A stretch of DNA of 35,977 nucleotides from Onishia taeanensis (lineage in GTDB: Bacteria > Pseudomonadota > Gammaproteobacteria > Pseudomonadales > Halomonadaceae). The DNA is taken from positions 1 to 35,977 of the forward strand of contig NZ_QLSX01000016.1 in assembly GCF_003268885.1 (NCBI RefSeq). Direction: 5' to 3'. The notes below the pieces were generated by a model. That model had not been told where the DNA came from and ran no database searches. It saw only the letters and a program-made list of their open reading frames with translations. The stretch's first letter is position 1. The number at the start of each line of letters is the position of its first letter. The position numbers were made by a program, and so were the translations under genes. Shown in pieces: positions 7,876-14,790 of this stretch.

Positions 7876-8141
7876 TTACGCGACTTTGACGACCCGGAAC
7901 ATGCCGGCATCCATGTGATAGAGCAGGTGACAGTGGAAGGCCCAGCTGCCCTCGGCATCGGCGGTGATCAGGGCAGATACCCGTTCGCCGGGCTTGAACC
8001 ACATGTCACCGGTCTCGAAGCTGATGGTGCGGTCCACCTGGGCCGTGGCCTGACTACTCTGGTCACTACCACCTTTAGTGCCGCCGGCCACGCTGCGGTG
8101 GCCGACTAGCCGAGTGCGATCGCCAGTAATGTCTTGCGTAT
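7876..8141 (-). pseudogene. Chimeric copI::copA fragment (cupredoxin start joined to oxidase end)
   Basis: Leftward, the segment from 8141 to about 7996 resembles the start of copI (IRKTLLAIALG, then AQVDRTISFETGDMWF). From 7997 to 7903 it is identical to window positions 1-95, the copA 3' end, and finishes HCHLLYHMDAGMFRVVKVA. The join is in frame at a KPG motif found in CopA and similar in CopI (TPG). The copI-derived signal peptide is destroyed: ATG has become ATA, an in-frame TAG follows and the frame shifts. An internal GTG at 8091 leaves a 71-codon frame, but without a signal peptide it would stay cytoplasmic. Probably not functional. Confidence 0.85.
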
Positions 8142-8191
8142 GTGGATACCTCCGTTGGCGTCAGTGGAAGGGTCCATTTCTTCGCATCAAC

Positions 8192-8208
8192 CTGAAACGA
8201 AGCTGAAA
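8192..8208 (-). promoter_or_regulatory. Decayed copI-type promoter with CopR-type box
   Basis: CTGAAA-CGAAG-CTGAAA with the 11-bp period. The flanking bases align with the copI promoter (GTTGATG..., TGGACC), but the -10 is AGAAAT where copI has TATAAA. The box belongs to the chimeric fragment and is probably inactive leftward. Confidence 0.55.
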
Positions 8209-8346
8209 CCGTTGCCGCTCACTGTCTCACTGAACACCTTGACTTGGGGGGTGCACATAGGTTGTAAGTTCATAACGGTAGTTCATGCCCCTTGCCCAAC
8301 CAAAGAAGTCGTCGTCACTGCGATCATCAAAAATAGGAGAAAGACC

Positions 8347-8862
8347 ATGATCAACTATAAGCAAGTAATCGCCATTGCGCTGGCCTCTGGTCTGGGCATC
8401 GCCACCAGCGGTGCCGCTTCTGCTCACGGGATGCATCAAGGCACCCAGGGAGCTGGCGGCATGATGATGGGCGGCGGCCAAGCTGGCATGGGCCCCGGCA
8501 TGATGATGGGCGGTGGCCAAGGTGGCATGATGCCCTGTCCCCTGATGGGCGGTATGGGAGCCATGGGCGGCGCGGCAGCAATGCTCGACGACGAGCAGCT
8601 GAGCACCCTGCGCGAAATGCGCAAGGCACATCGTTCCGCCTACTTTGAGCGGATGGGTGAGATGATGAACCTGCGCGAGGAGATGCTGCTGCTTATGCAG
8701 GCTGATCGTCCGGATTCAGAGGAGGTAAAGACACTCCATGGTCAGATGGCTGATCTGCACGGCGAGATGATGGCAGACGAGGTACGCATGCGTAACCAGA
8801 TGCAGGACCTGCTGACAGACGAGCAGCGAGAGCGGATGCGGCGGGGCAACGCAGCGCAGTAA
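8347..8862 (+). CDS. Met-rich Spy/CpxP-like periplasmic protein
   Basis: Periplasmic protein of 171 residues. The signal peptide ends near ASA (about 25 residues). A Met/Gly-rich stretch follows with repeats of the form GGMMMGGGQ(A/G)GM and PCPLMGGMGAMGG. Then comes a helical domain with LDDEQLSTLREMRKAHR and, near the end, LTDEQRERMRR, the LTxxQ signature of the Spy/CpxP/ZraP family of metal-responsive chaperones. The Met-rich part likely binds Cu(I). ATAGGAGA lies 6 bp before ATG 8347; the frame is open further upstream but lacks a ribosome site there. It stands alone, with a hairpin after it. Confidence 0.88.
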   Translation: MINYKQVIAIALASGLGIATSGAASAHGMHQGTQGAGGMMMGGGQAGMGPGMMMGGGQGGMMPCPLMGGMGAMGGAAAMLDDEQLSTLREMRKAHRSAYFERMGEMMNLREEMLLLMQADRPDSEEVKTLHGQMADLHGEMMADEVRMRNQMQDLLTDEQRERMRRGNAAQ

Positions 8863-8871
8863 CGCTCCCCT

Positions 8872-8920
8872 AACGCTCCCCAATTCCTCTGCGCACTCCG
8901 CCAGGCGTGGAGCGTTTCTT
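8872..8920 (+). terminator. Possible terminator after the Spy-like gene
   Basis: AACGCTCC (8872-8879) pairs with GGAGCGTT (8909-8916) and TCTT follows; an inner CTCCGCC/GGCG-TGGAG pairing is an alternative. The stem has a long loop, so confidence is moderate. Confidence 0.4.
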
Positions 8921-9038
8921 GATATCGCTCCGGGTTGTGCTGGATAGATATGGTTACTCGCCCGCCTAGCGCAGAATGGCCTCGCGATAACGAGGAAATC
9001 GCCATGACCGGTCAGGCCAGACAACCGCATCTCACCCT

Positions 9039-9350
9039 ATGAGGAAGCTTGCTAGCGCTGTTGTTAGCTGTGCTGCTGTTGGTGTCCAGCCTGGCGGCCC
9101 AGACGGCCATGCCGACGGCTGCGACGTGGCCCAGGTCAAGGTGCTCAATAACGCCGATCCCGAGTGTGGCGTCTGTGCGGCCATTTCGACAGTAACCCTC
9201 GTCATTACCTACTATCAGAATACCCTGGCCGGCATCGGCATCGGCATCGGCATCGGCATCGGCATCGGCATCGGCATCGGCATCGGCATCGGCATCCAGG
9301 CCGCGGTCGAATTCATCGCCCCGTCCCCGCTCAAACCTCCAAGATCCTGA
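9039..9350 (+). pseudogene. Decayed small gene or noncoding segment carrying a (GGCATC)11 tract
   Basis: One frame starts MRKLASAVV and later reads DVAQVKVLNNADPECGVCAA before a Gly-Ile run. In the next frame the same DNA near the start reads LLALLLAVLLLVSSLAAQTA, a convincing signal-peptide core. This suggests a small secreted protein whose signal and body are now in different frames. I do not recognise the family. The repeat below interrupts the 3' part. Confidence 0.35.
9231..9296 (+). repeat. Hexanucleotide tandem repeat (GGCATC)11
   Basis: Eleven perfect copies of GGCATC. In the three forward frames it encodes Gly-Ile, Ala-Ser or His-Arg dipeptide runs. A hexamer repeat keeps frame when it expands, so it would alter length, not reading frame. 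Confidence 0.97.
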
Positions 9351-9417
9351 CGCCCACCCTGGTCACACGATGTCCCCAGCATGTCGGCAGTAATATATTA
9401 TCGTTAGGAGTCACAAC

Positions 9418-9564
9418 ATGATGTTGAGCAACGAATGCTTCGCCCTTATGGGCTTGATGGGCTGGCTGATGCCTTTGGCCTTCATGCTGTTTCTGGGCCT
9501 CGGCACCGCCGCCTATGCCAAATATGTGATCACGTTCCGTCATTCTCAGGAGAATCGCTCGTGA
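9418..9564 (+). CDS. 48-residue membrane microprotein coupled to DUF411
   Basis: A short protein with one long hydrophobic stretch (about 9-35: ALMGLMGWLMPLAFMLFLGL and on), very Met-rich in its first half, ending in a short polar cytoplasmic-like tail HSQENRS. TTAGGAG lies 8 bp before the ATG at 9418 (a second ATG follows at 9421). Its stop overlaps the GTG start of the DUF411 gene (GTGA, 9561-9564), the classic sign of translational coupling. I do not recognise a family. A role in anchoring, or in Cu(I) movement through its methionines, is conjecture. Confidence 0.72.
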   Translation: MMLSNECFALMGLMGWLMPLAFMLFLGLGTAAYAKYVITFRHSQENRS

Positions 9565-10001
9565 ACCGCCTCGTCCCTTCGCTGTTCTTCTCTGCCGCCT
9601 TGTCACTTGGCACCGGCACCGCCCAAGCCGGCTTGCCGGGCCAGGCTATCCTTTATAAGAACCCCCAGTGTGGCTGCTGCGACGAGTATGCCCGCCAGCT
9701 TGAGGCGCTTGGCGTCAGGGTTGCCATCGTAGACGACGTACCAATCGGTCAGGTTAAGGAGCGAGCCGGACTTCCCTACGGACTGGGTTCCTGTCACACC
9801 ATCGAGATGGGCGAGTATGTCATTGAGGGTCACGTGCCCTTCGAGGCAGTGGAGCGGCTCTTCGAGGAGCAACCCGACACAGACGGTATGGGCTTGGCGG
9901 GTATGCCCATCGGCACCCCGGGTATGCCAGGGCTCAAGCAGGAAGAGTGGGATATCTACCAGTTCCGTGACGGTGAGGCACAACCCTTCGTGACATTGTG
10001 A
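9561..10001 (+). CDS. Second DUF411 metal-binding protein
   Basis: 146 residues, exactly the length of the copy at 4545-4985 and clearly paralogous. A signal peptide (about 22 residues, ending TAQA) is followed by ILYKNPQCGCCDEYARQLE, GSCHTIEMGEYVIEGHVP, and a C-terminus with GLAGMPIGTPGMPG and YQFRDGEAQPFVTL. The GTG start at 9561 is chosen over upstream frame because of CAGGAGA 5-10 bp before it, the signal peptide and the 4-bp overlap with the microprotein. The periplasmic cysteine cluster implies copper or other soft-metal binding; function unproven. Confidence 0.88.
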   Translation: MNRLVPSLFFSAALSLGTGTAQAGLPGQAILYKNPQCGCCDEYARQLEALGVRVAIVDDVPIGQVKERAGLPYGLGSCHTIEMGEYVIEGHVPFEAVERLFEEQPDTDGMGLAGMPIGTPGMPGLKQEEWDIYQFRDGEAQPFVTL

Positions 10002-10023
10002 CTGCTTGAGTCGATGCATCGAC

Positions 10024-10049
10024 GGTCCGGATGCACGAGCACCCGGACC
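10024..10049 (+). terminator. Hairpin after the second DUF411 gene
   Basis: GGTCCGGATGC (10024-10034) pairs with GCACCCGGACC (10039-10049), one mismatch, loop ACGA, followed by ATATTCATCTTTC. It lies 22 bp after the stop at 10001. Confidence 0.6.
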
Positions 10050-10169
10050 ATATTCATCTTTCAAACGACTATTTGTTATGCGCTAGGCATGGCCGACGTT
10101 GCCAGCCAGTATGGGTCGAGTTTCACATCCAATGACGAAGCGCCAAAAAATGAAAGCGACCCCTTACAA

Positions 10170-10199
10170 GCCGGCGCCGCCCCTGAAGGCAGCGCCGGC
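10170..10199. terminator. Strong hairpin between the convergent DUF411 and RadC genes
   Basis: GCCGGCGC (10170-10177) / GCGCCGGC (10192-10199) with a 14-base loop. Rightward it is followed by GTTGTGTTTTCGTT, leftward by TTGTAAGGGG. It could end transcripts from either side. Confidence 0.55.
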
Positions 10200-10218
10200 G
10201 TTGTGTTTTCGTTGACGT

Positions 10219-10716
10219 TCAGAGGTATCCAAGCTCTGCAAAGGATGAGCATCCTTCTGTCCCAACCACGATGTGATCGATGATGCGGATTTCCACCAGG
10301 CCCAAGGCTTCTGTGAGCCGCTGCGTGATGCGTCGGTCTGCATCGCTGGGCTCGGGATCGCCAGAGGGGTGGTTGTGAACCAGGATCACCGCAGCAGCAT
10401 TGCAGGCTAGGGCTTGCTTGACGACCTCACGGGGGTAGACGCTCGCCGAATCGATGGTGCCGCGGAAAAGCTCCTCGAAGCAGATCACCCGATGCTGGCA
10501 GTCGAGGAATAGGGCACTGAATACTTCATGCTCATACTCCTGCAACAGCACCTGCAGGTGCTCGAATGCCAGCCCGGGCTTGGTAATCTTGCGTCCCTTG
10601 GCCAGTCGTCGGCGAGCGAAGGCTTTGGCGATGCTCAAGAGCTCCGCTTCGGTCACAGTATCGGTTATGCGATAGGTGCCGGCGGTCTCGCCGGCACTCA
10701 GCTTGCAGTGGTTCAT
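10219..10716 (-). CDS. RadC-like JAB/MPN-domain protein
   Basis: 165 residues. After a short N-terminal helix region, the MPN/JAMM fold carries the metal site: Glu64 in YEHEVF and HNHPSGDPEPSDAD with His114, His116 and Asp127. This plasmid/ICE type lacks the helix-hairpin-helix of chromosomal RadC. RadC-like proteins are common on mobile elements, but their role in repair is unproven. ATG 10716 has GAGGAGC upstream. It is the last gene of the minus-strand recombination set and follows YqaJ by 11 bp. Confidence 0.9.
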   Translation of the reverse strand: MNHCKLSAGETAGTYRITDTVTEAELLSIAKAFARRRLAKGRKITKPGLAFEHLQVLLQEYEHEVFSALFLDCQHRVICFEELFRGTIDSASVYPREVVKQALACNAAAVILVHNHPSGDPEPSDADRRITQRLTEALGLVEIRIIDHIVVGTEGCSSFAELGYL

Positions 10717-10727
10717 GATGTTGCTCC

Positions 10728-11339
10728 TCAGGCCGCCATGACCATGTCCATGCGGCGCTCCAGTTCCTCGTAGAACGCCTCGACCCGCTCGGCGATGGTG
10801 CGAATCATCACCTCGTCCCGGTAGGCCCGCTTCACGAACAGCGGCATGCCCGGCCAGTAGCTGACGAAGTCGATCCACTCCCGCTCGCTGACCCACAGGC
10901 CACCCTGGCACTGCGCGACATGCTCCTGGGGCAGCTCGTCTGCTAACAGCAGCTCGATCTGATACTTGGGCAGCTTGGTTTTTATCTCGACGAGGCCGTT
11001 GCCATCCACCAGGCAATCCGGCGAATAGCCGACTCCGTGGTTCAAGATGATGCCGACCTGCTCCAGGCGTGGCAGCCCAGCGGATTCGTGATAAAGATCG
11101 CGGGCCACCGGCTCCAGCTCGTGGCCGCGCAGTGTATGAGCATTGCCTTGGAAGGTATCGGAGGGCTCGCCAGTGATGCGCTCACCGATCAGCTGGTGCA
11201 TGTAGCTCATCGCACCGGCACCGAAGCCTCCCGGCCCCTTGCCCTTGACCAGCAGAGTCTTCAGTTCGGACATGGTGATGATGCCCAGACGGGCGGCATG
11301 CCACTCGGGCGTGCCCTGTTCCAGTGTCAGGATCTGCAT
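10728..11339 (-). CDS. YqaJ-family (lambda Exo-like) recombination exonuclease
   Basis: 203 residues. PD-(D/E)XK nuclease of the YqaJ viral recombinase family, which resects double-strand ends. Visible motifs: TPEWHAARLG near the start, RGHELEPVARDLY (Glu76), PDCLVDGNGLVEIKTK (Asp108, Glu118, Lys120) and the Gln in QCQGGLWV (143). AAGGAGAAC precedes ATG 11339. It is paired with an ERF annealing protein just upstream, forming the two-component exonuclease/annealase set used by phages and SXT-type elements. Confidence 0.9.
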   Translation of the reverse strand: MQILTLEQGTPEWHAARLGIITMSELKTLLVKGKGPGGFGAGAMSYMHQLIGERITGEPSDTFQGNAHTLRGHELEPVARDLYHESAGLPRLEQVGIILNHGVGYSPDCLVDGNGLVEIKTKLPKYQIELLLADELPQEHVAQCQGGLWVSEREWIDFVSYWPGMPLFVKRAYRDEVMIRTIAERVEAFYEELERRMDMVMAA

Positions 11340-11373
11340 GACGTTCTCCTTCTCGATGACACGGCATAAGCCA

Positions 11374-11392
11374 GCGAGGGGAAGCCCCTCGC
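11374..11392 (-). terminator. Hairpin between erf and yqaJ
   Basis: Perfect stem GCGAGGGG (11374-11381) / CCCCTCGC (11385-11392), 3-base loop, in the 60-bp gap between the two genes. No T-run, so it may act as a pause, processing or RNA-stability element, not a full terminator. Confidence 0.45.
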
Positions 11393-11399
11393 CAGCCGG

Positions 11400-12137
11400 T
11401 CAGTGATGTTGGTGGTTGGGTTGTGCCCGCTTCTGTAGGGAGGCACGCAGCTTGTCGAAGTCGCTACGTGGCACCTGCTCGGCGTCGCTGTACCTACCGA
11501 CGAACCATTCCTGAGTCGTCGGGGGACAGGCGGCAATCAGCTGCCGGATCTGCCCGGCCTGGAAGGGGGTGACCAGCTTGACCGGGTCAGCGGTCTGACC
11601 GTTGTCGTCCTGGCCGCGGGTTGTGATGTTGAGCAGGGCACACAGCACGTAGCGCTTGCCGTAGCTAGTGGACGAGCCGAATGCCTGGACGGCGTTCTTG
11701 CTGCCGCTGGTATCGGCCGGCAGCAGCATGCTGGTCTCTTCCCGATGGCCGTCCTGATGCATGAGCACACCGGTGACCTGAATCCCGCGCTCCTGTGTCT
11801 GAATGCGAAAGCTCACCGCGAAGCCGTGTGTCTTCATGATCGGGCGCACGGTATCGACGATGTCTTCCAGAGTGGCGTAGTGGCCGTTGTTGGTTTTCCC
11901 GCGCTCGGCGATGCTGGGCAGTTCGGTCTGCATGGCCGCCATGGCAGCGCTATAGGCCATCAGCGCCTGGCGATCGAGCACGCGCTCCTGCATCTGCAGC
12001 AGGCGCTCCATCTTGTCGATATCGACCTCAGGGTTGAGGGCGGCCCGCTCGATCACCTGGATGATCGCCGTGCTGTCCGGGATGGCTTGCGTAACCGGTG
12101 CTTTGTTGACGGTTTTGGGATGAATAGGGGTTGCCAT
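11400..12137 (-). CDS. ERF-family single-strand annealing protein
   Basis: 245 residues. Typical ERF content: KMERLLQMQERVLDRQALMAYSAAMAAMQTELPSI, NGHYATLEDIVDTVRPIMKTHGFAVSF, and the signature GSSTSYGKRYVLCALLNI followed by an acidic DDNG. ERF proteins anneal complementary single strands during homologous recombination. The C-terminal third is variable and ends in a His-rich tail. GGAGG precedes ATG 12137. Together with YqaJ it should form a RecA-independent recombination pair. Confidence 0.9.
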   Translation of the reverse strand: MATPIHPKTVNKAPVTQAIPDSTAIIQVIERAALNPEVDIDKMERLLQMQERVLDRQALMAYSAAMAAMQTELPSIAERGKTNNGHYATLEDIVDTVRPIMKTHGFAVSFRIQTQERGIQVTGVLMHQDGHREETSMLLPADTSGSKNAVQAFGSSTSYGKRYVLCALLNITTRGQDDNGQTADPVKLVTPFQAGQIRQLIAACPPTTQEWFVGRYSDAEQVPRSDFDKLRASLQKRAQPNHQHH

Positions 12138-12148
12138 AATGGCCTCCG

Positions 12149-12334
12149 TTAGCGATAGCGTTGGATGACGTCAGGGAGTTGTTCGATAGGCACCGGCTCA
12201 AGGGACAGGGCCACGCGATAGACGCGGCCCTTGGCTAGCACGTGGGTCTCTGTTGCGTGTTCGCCGGCCTCCAGCAACTGACGCGTCAGCTGGGTCAGGA
12301 CACGGCACATTTCGAACGTCATGGGCGGTTGCAT
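12149..12334 (-). CDS. Small hypothetical protein in the recombination module
   Basis: 61 residues (MQPPMTFEMCRVLTQLTRQLLEAGEHATE and on). Helical N-terminal half, then a strand-rich half (KGRVYRVALSLEPV). TGGAG lies 6 bp before ATG 12334, which favours this start over ATG 12340. It is 11 bp upstream of erf and probably co-translated. No family recognised. Confidence 0.65.
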   Translation of the reverse strand: MQPPMTFEMCRVLTQLTRQLLEAGEHATETHVLAKGRVYRVALSLEPVPIEQLPDVIQRYR

Positions 12335-12355
12335 TGGCATCTCCAGAAACAGTAA

Positions 12356-12381
12356 CGCCCGGCCTTTGAAGGGGCCGGGCG
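12356..12381 (-). terminator. Hairpin after the DUF932 gene
   Basis: CGCCCGGCC (12356-12364) / GGCCGGGCG (12373-12381), 9-bp stem, 8-base loop; leftward the next bases are TTACTGTTTC. A likely terminator or attenuator between DUF932 and the downstream set. Confidence 0.55.
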
Positions 12382-12430
12382 CTATGCCGTGATGAGGGAA
12401 AGACTGAGTGGGGATGTCGCTACTGGGAAA

Positions 12431-13399
12431 TCAGCCCACCAGCGCAAGCGCCGACTCCAGGGCCTTGTCCTTGAGATTGGCTCCCTGGCCAAACCAGGCG
12501 GAATCCATGCGGTAATCATTACCACGGGCGCGCTTCTCATGGTCCACGTACTCGGTGACCGCGTTTAGCAGCCCCCAGGCGGTGCTTTGCGCCGTGCACA
12601 GCCGCGAGCCGCGCCCCTCACCCTGGAAAAGCTTATGGACGCGATTGAGGGCACGGACGTTGGGCAATTTAGAGGGATCTTCCAGCGGTGCCTCGGTGTT
12701 GCAGATCACCGCCTGGAAGTAGGCTCTCGCTTCCTCCTGGCTGACCTTGCGCTCGGCCAGCGTTTTCAGGCGATACATGAAGTCGTCCCACTGTGAGACA
12801 GATATCCCCAACTGCTGCTTGACCAGCTGAGGACGGAACTCGGTGCTGTGAGACACTTTCACCCCTTGCGACATACCGTCCACGGCAATGGACAGGGTGT
12901 TGTTGCATACCACCCGCACCGAGGTCGGGGTGGCGACGGTGGCCAAAGACCCATCACAGGACGTCGCCAACAGCAGGTAGTCGTTGACCTGGTCCTGGCC
13001 CTTCAATGCCCCGCCCAGGCCACTCTTGGCCAACGCCCAGAACTTGCGACCGCCCTTGAGCACACCGGCAGTCTCGAGCTCATAACCCGCGTATTCCGTC
13101 AGATCCCGGTAGAACTCCAATACCTCTTCTGGCTGAACCACCTTGTAGCGCTGGGAGACCACTGATAGCGGGACCTTGGTGTCTGAGCGATAGAGCACCT
13201 TCTGCTCCGGAAAGGAATGGATGCTCCCCAGGTGGCCCGCGCCATCTGCAATGAAGCGCACTGGAGATTCATCGATGTGCCAATCCATGCCGGCTTGCTG
13301 CCGCCAGACTTCCAGCGGCTGGTGACGCGAAAGCTGCTGGCCCAGGCCATGCCAGGGGGTGTCACCGACGTAGGCCATGTGTTCGATTTGATGTGCCAT
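12431..13399 (-). CDS. DUF932 phage/plasmid-like protein
   Basis: 322 residues, a usual length for DUF932 (phage/plasmid-like protein family). Typical segments are MAYVGDTPWHGLGQQL at the start, SQRYKVVQPEEVLEFYRDL, VCNNTLSIA and SAWFGQGANLKDKALE at the end. The function is unknown, but the family is carried by plasmids, phages and ICEs beside recombination and replication genes. AGGAG lies 7 bp before ATG 13399. Hairpins on both sides suggest it is a separate transcription unit. Confidence 0.9.
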   Translation of the reverse strand: MAHQIEHMAYVGDTPWHGLGQQLSRHQPLEVWRQQAGMDWHIDESPVRFIADGAGHLGSIHSFPEQKVLYRSDTKVPLSVVSQRYKVVQPEEVLEFYRDLTEYAGYELETAGVLKGGRKFWALAKSGLGGALKGQDQVNDYLLLATSCDGSLATVATPTSVRVVCNNTLSIAVDGMSQGVKVSHSTEFRPQLVKQQLGISVSQWDDFMYRLKTLAERKVSQEEARAYFQAVICNTEAPLEDPSKLPNVRALNRVHKLFQGEGRGSRLCTAQSTAWGLLNAVTEYVDHEKRARGNDYRMDSAWFGQGANLKDKALESALALVG

Positions 13400-13415
13400 G
13401 AGAAATCTCCTGAAC

Positions 13416-13441
13416 GAAAAAAAGCCGGCTGAGTGCCGGCT
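13416..13441 (-). terminator. Rho-independent terminator upstream of DUF932
   Basis: Leftward, AGCCGGC / GCCGGCT (13435-13441 with 13423-13429) and a 5-base loop are followed by a run of seven T (A-run 13416-13422 on the plus strand). This is the cleanest intrinsic terminator in the window. It ends the transcript of the gene at 13471-13785 only 17 bp before the DUF932 start. Confidence 0.8.
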
Positions 13442-13470
13442 GATGGGATAAGAGGATGAGTCGTGCCGGG

Positions 13471-13785
13471 TCAGGCCAACTCACGAAACGCGTGGCCACA
13501 CCCCAGACAGAGCCAGGGGATGCCTTCTCCGGGAGGGAACAGGTTTACAACTAGGCGATCGCCAGCCGCAGCTCCAGCGATGCCACCTGATGCGCCGGCG
13601 ACGACAGCGGCAGCGGCTCGGGTGAGCGGAAATTGTCTGGAAGAGAGCAGGTTTCCGGGAGAGTAGAGCGACCCATAGGCGCCCTGGAGCGTACCGGCCA
13701 TTGCGCCGGCCGCGATCCCGAGTTTGCGGGCGCTCTCGAGGTTGATGACGCGCTGCGACTCGCAGCGTAAGCAGGGTGGGGGCAT
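13471..13785 (-). CDS. Small protein with two CxxC pairs and a Gly/Ala-rich middle
   Basis: 104 residues. CLRCES (5-10) near the start and CLGCGHAF near the end could form one zinc ribbon split by a long Gly/Ala-rich middle (AGAMAGTLQGAYGS, AAAAVVAGASGGIAGAAAG) that looks like a membrane-insertable glycine-zipper hairpin. The start at 13785 has AGGAG 9 bp upstream. No named family. It leads its own transcript, ended by the terminator at 13416-13441. Confidence 0.6.
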   Translation of the reverse strand: MPPPCLRCESQRVINLESARKLGIAAGAMAGTLQGAYGSLYSPGNLLSSRQFPLTRAAAAVVAGASGGIAGAAAGDRLVVNLFPPGEGIPWLCLGCGHAFRELA

Positions 13786-14575
13786 TTCATGTCTCCTGTG
13801 ACGGCGGTAGAAGCCCGGAAGAGGTTTGGCTCACAGGAGTGATATAGATTTCAAAAAAAATGGAACAGAACCTTTACATGCAGCTCTGCTACTTTAGTTC
13901 TAGCGCCATTTCCGATGGGCCTGTCGGCAGCGTGCCAGAGTTCCTTCCAGACGTGCTTGTCAGGAGTGTGAGGCCGGGCAGCAGTCATCGCGGCTGACCC
14001 ACACGATGATGAGGCGGGTGTTTTTGAGCACGACGTTACGACGTTAGGCACCAAGTTTTTCGAAAAAACAGCCTCAGGAGTGGGCAACAGACGAGATTTG
14101 CAGCAGCGAACGTCGTCTTGTCGTGGACGTTCTGTATATGTCCAGTGAAGGCACATCCGGATCTCAAGTTCTGGATCGTGGCAGATTGCCTATAGCACGA
14201 TATCTCGATTGTCTAGGTCGCCCAGCAGCGAGGTCTCTATATCGACCTTATCCAGACCTGAATCCGCAAGGCCAAGCGCCAGGACTGGCTGCTGGCCGCG
14301 CCGCTTCTAACGGTCCGGACTGAAATCAGTAACCAATCGATTCTCCTGTCTTACTCTGAGGAGGTCGTCATCAGGAACCTTTGGTATGGGGCTCAATCGC
14401 CGTGGGTTGGCCAGGGATCGACGCTGTGCGGTGTTCAGCGAGCATTGCCTGGCGGATCTGGCTGATGGACAGGTGGGCTGGGCATCTGGCCCGCCCTCGG
14501 GAGTTTAGCTTGGGCACGTTCCACTGAACCGAGTCCTGGCGAGGGGGTAGGGTAGTCGTCGGAAACGCTGGGCGG
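13786..14575. other. Noncoding or decayed stretch
   Basis: No gene I can support. One forward frame near 14250-14460 reads KAKRQDWLLAAPLLTVRTEISNQS and could be a decayed fragment, but it has stops and no recognisable family. Confidence 0.45.
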
Positions 14576-14775
14576 TGATGACGCGCTACTTAGATGACGG
14601 CACATTGCCGATTGAAGGCGACCAAGTGGAGATTCTGATTCTCCACCTGGTCGCCGGGAAGATCCAACTGGCTGGTCGCCCGGCCACTGCGCATGAGCCC
14701 GCAGGCCTCCAACATCATGAGCCTGAGCCGGCCTACCAAGCTTCACGGCCACGAGCCCCATGCCTACCCTGAAAG
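14576..14775 (+). pseudogene. C-terminal relic of an IS66-family transposase (TnpC)
   Basis: One frame reads MTRYLDDGTLPI, matching the IS66 TnpC stretch 'LTRYLDDGRLPIDNN'. After a short inserted segment a second frame resumes GRSNWLVARPL, NIMSLSRPTKLHGHEPHAYP, matching the usual 'IGRKNWLF...NIMSLIQSAKLNGHDPYAYL' end. The catalytic core is missing, so this is only a remnant. Confidence 0.8.
14617..14655. repeat. 16-bp inverted repeat inside the IS66 relic
   Basis: Arms 14617-14632 and 14640-14655 pair with one mismatch around a 7-base loop. It sits exactly where the transposase frame breaks (after LPI) and replaces the DNN...ENAIRP coding part, so it looks like a local inverted duplication made during decay. 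Confidence 0.75.
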
Positions 14776-14790
14776 GCATACAGGGTAGGC
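14762..14790. terminator. Hairpin, perfect 10-bp stem
   Basis: GCCTACCCTG (14762-14771) / CAGGGTAGGC (14781-14790), 9-base loop, at the end of the IS66 relic and about 90 bp past the stop of the 545-residue gene on the minus strand. No T-run leftward; function unclear. Confidence 0.4.

Noticed and set aside
8239-8267. TTGACT with G-run upstream of the Spy-like gene as a CueR/MerR-type promoter
   Set aside because: No good -10 at either 17 or 19 bp and the dyad is poor.
8134-8346. Upstream extension of the Spy-like gene (71 extra codons)
   Set aside because: The extension crosses the decayed copI promoter and has no ribosome site; ATG 8347 has one and starts a proper signal peptide.
9231-9296. 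CRISPR-like array
   Set aside because: The only tight repeat arrays are this 6-bp microsatellite and the 48-bp coding repeat in copA; no spacer-repeat structure anywhere.
9164-9421. Forward frame with an (His-Arg)n run
   Set aside because: Alternative reading of the GGCATC repeat; no start signals and no family.
13851-14323. Short frames on both strands before the IS66 relic
   Set aside because: Interrupted, no start signals and no recognisable domain.
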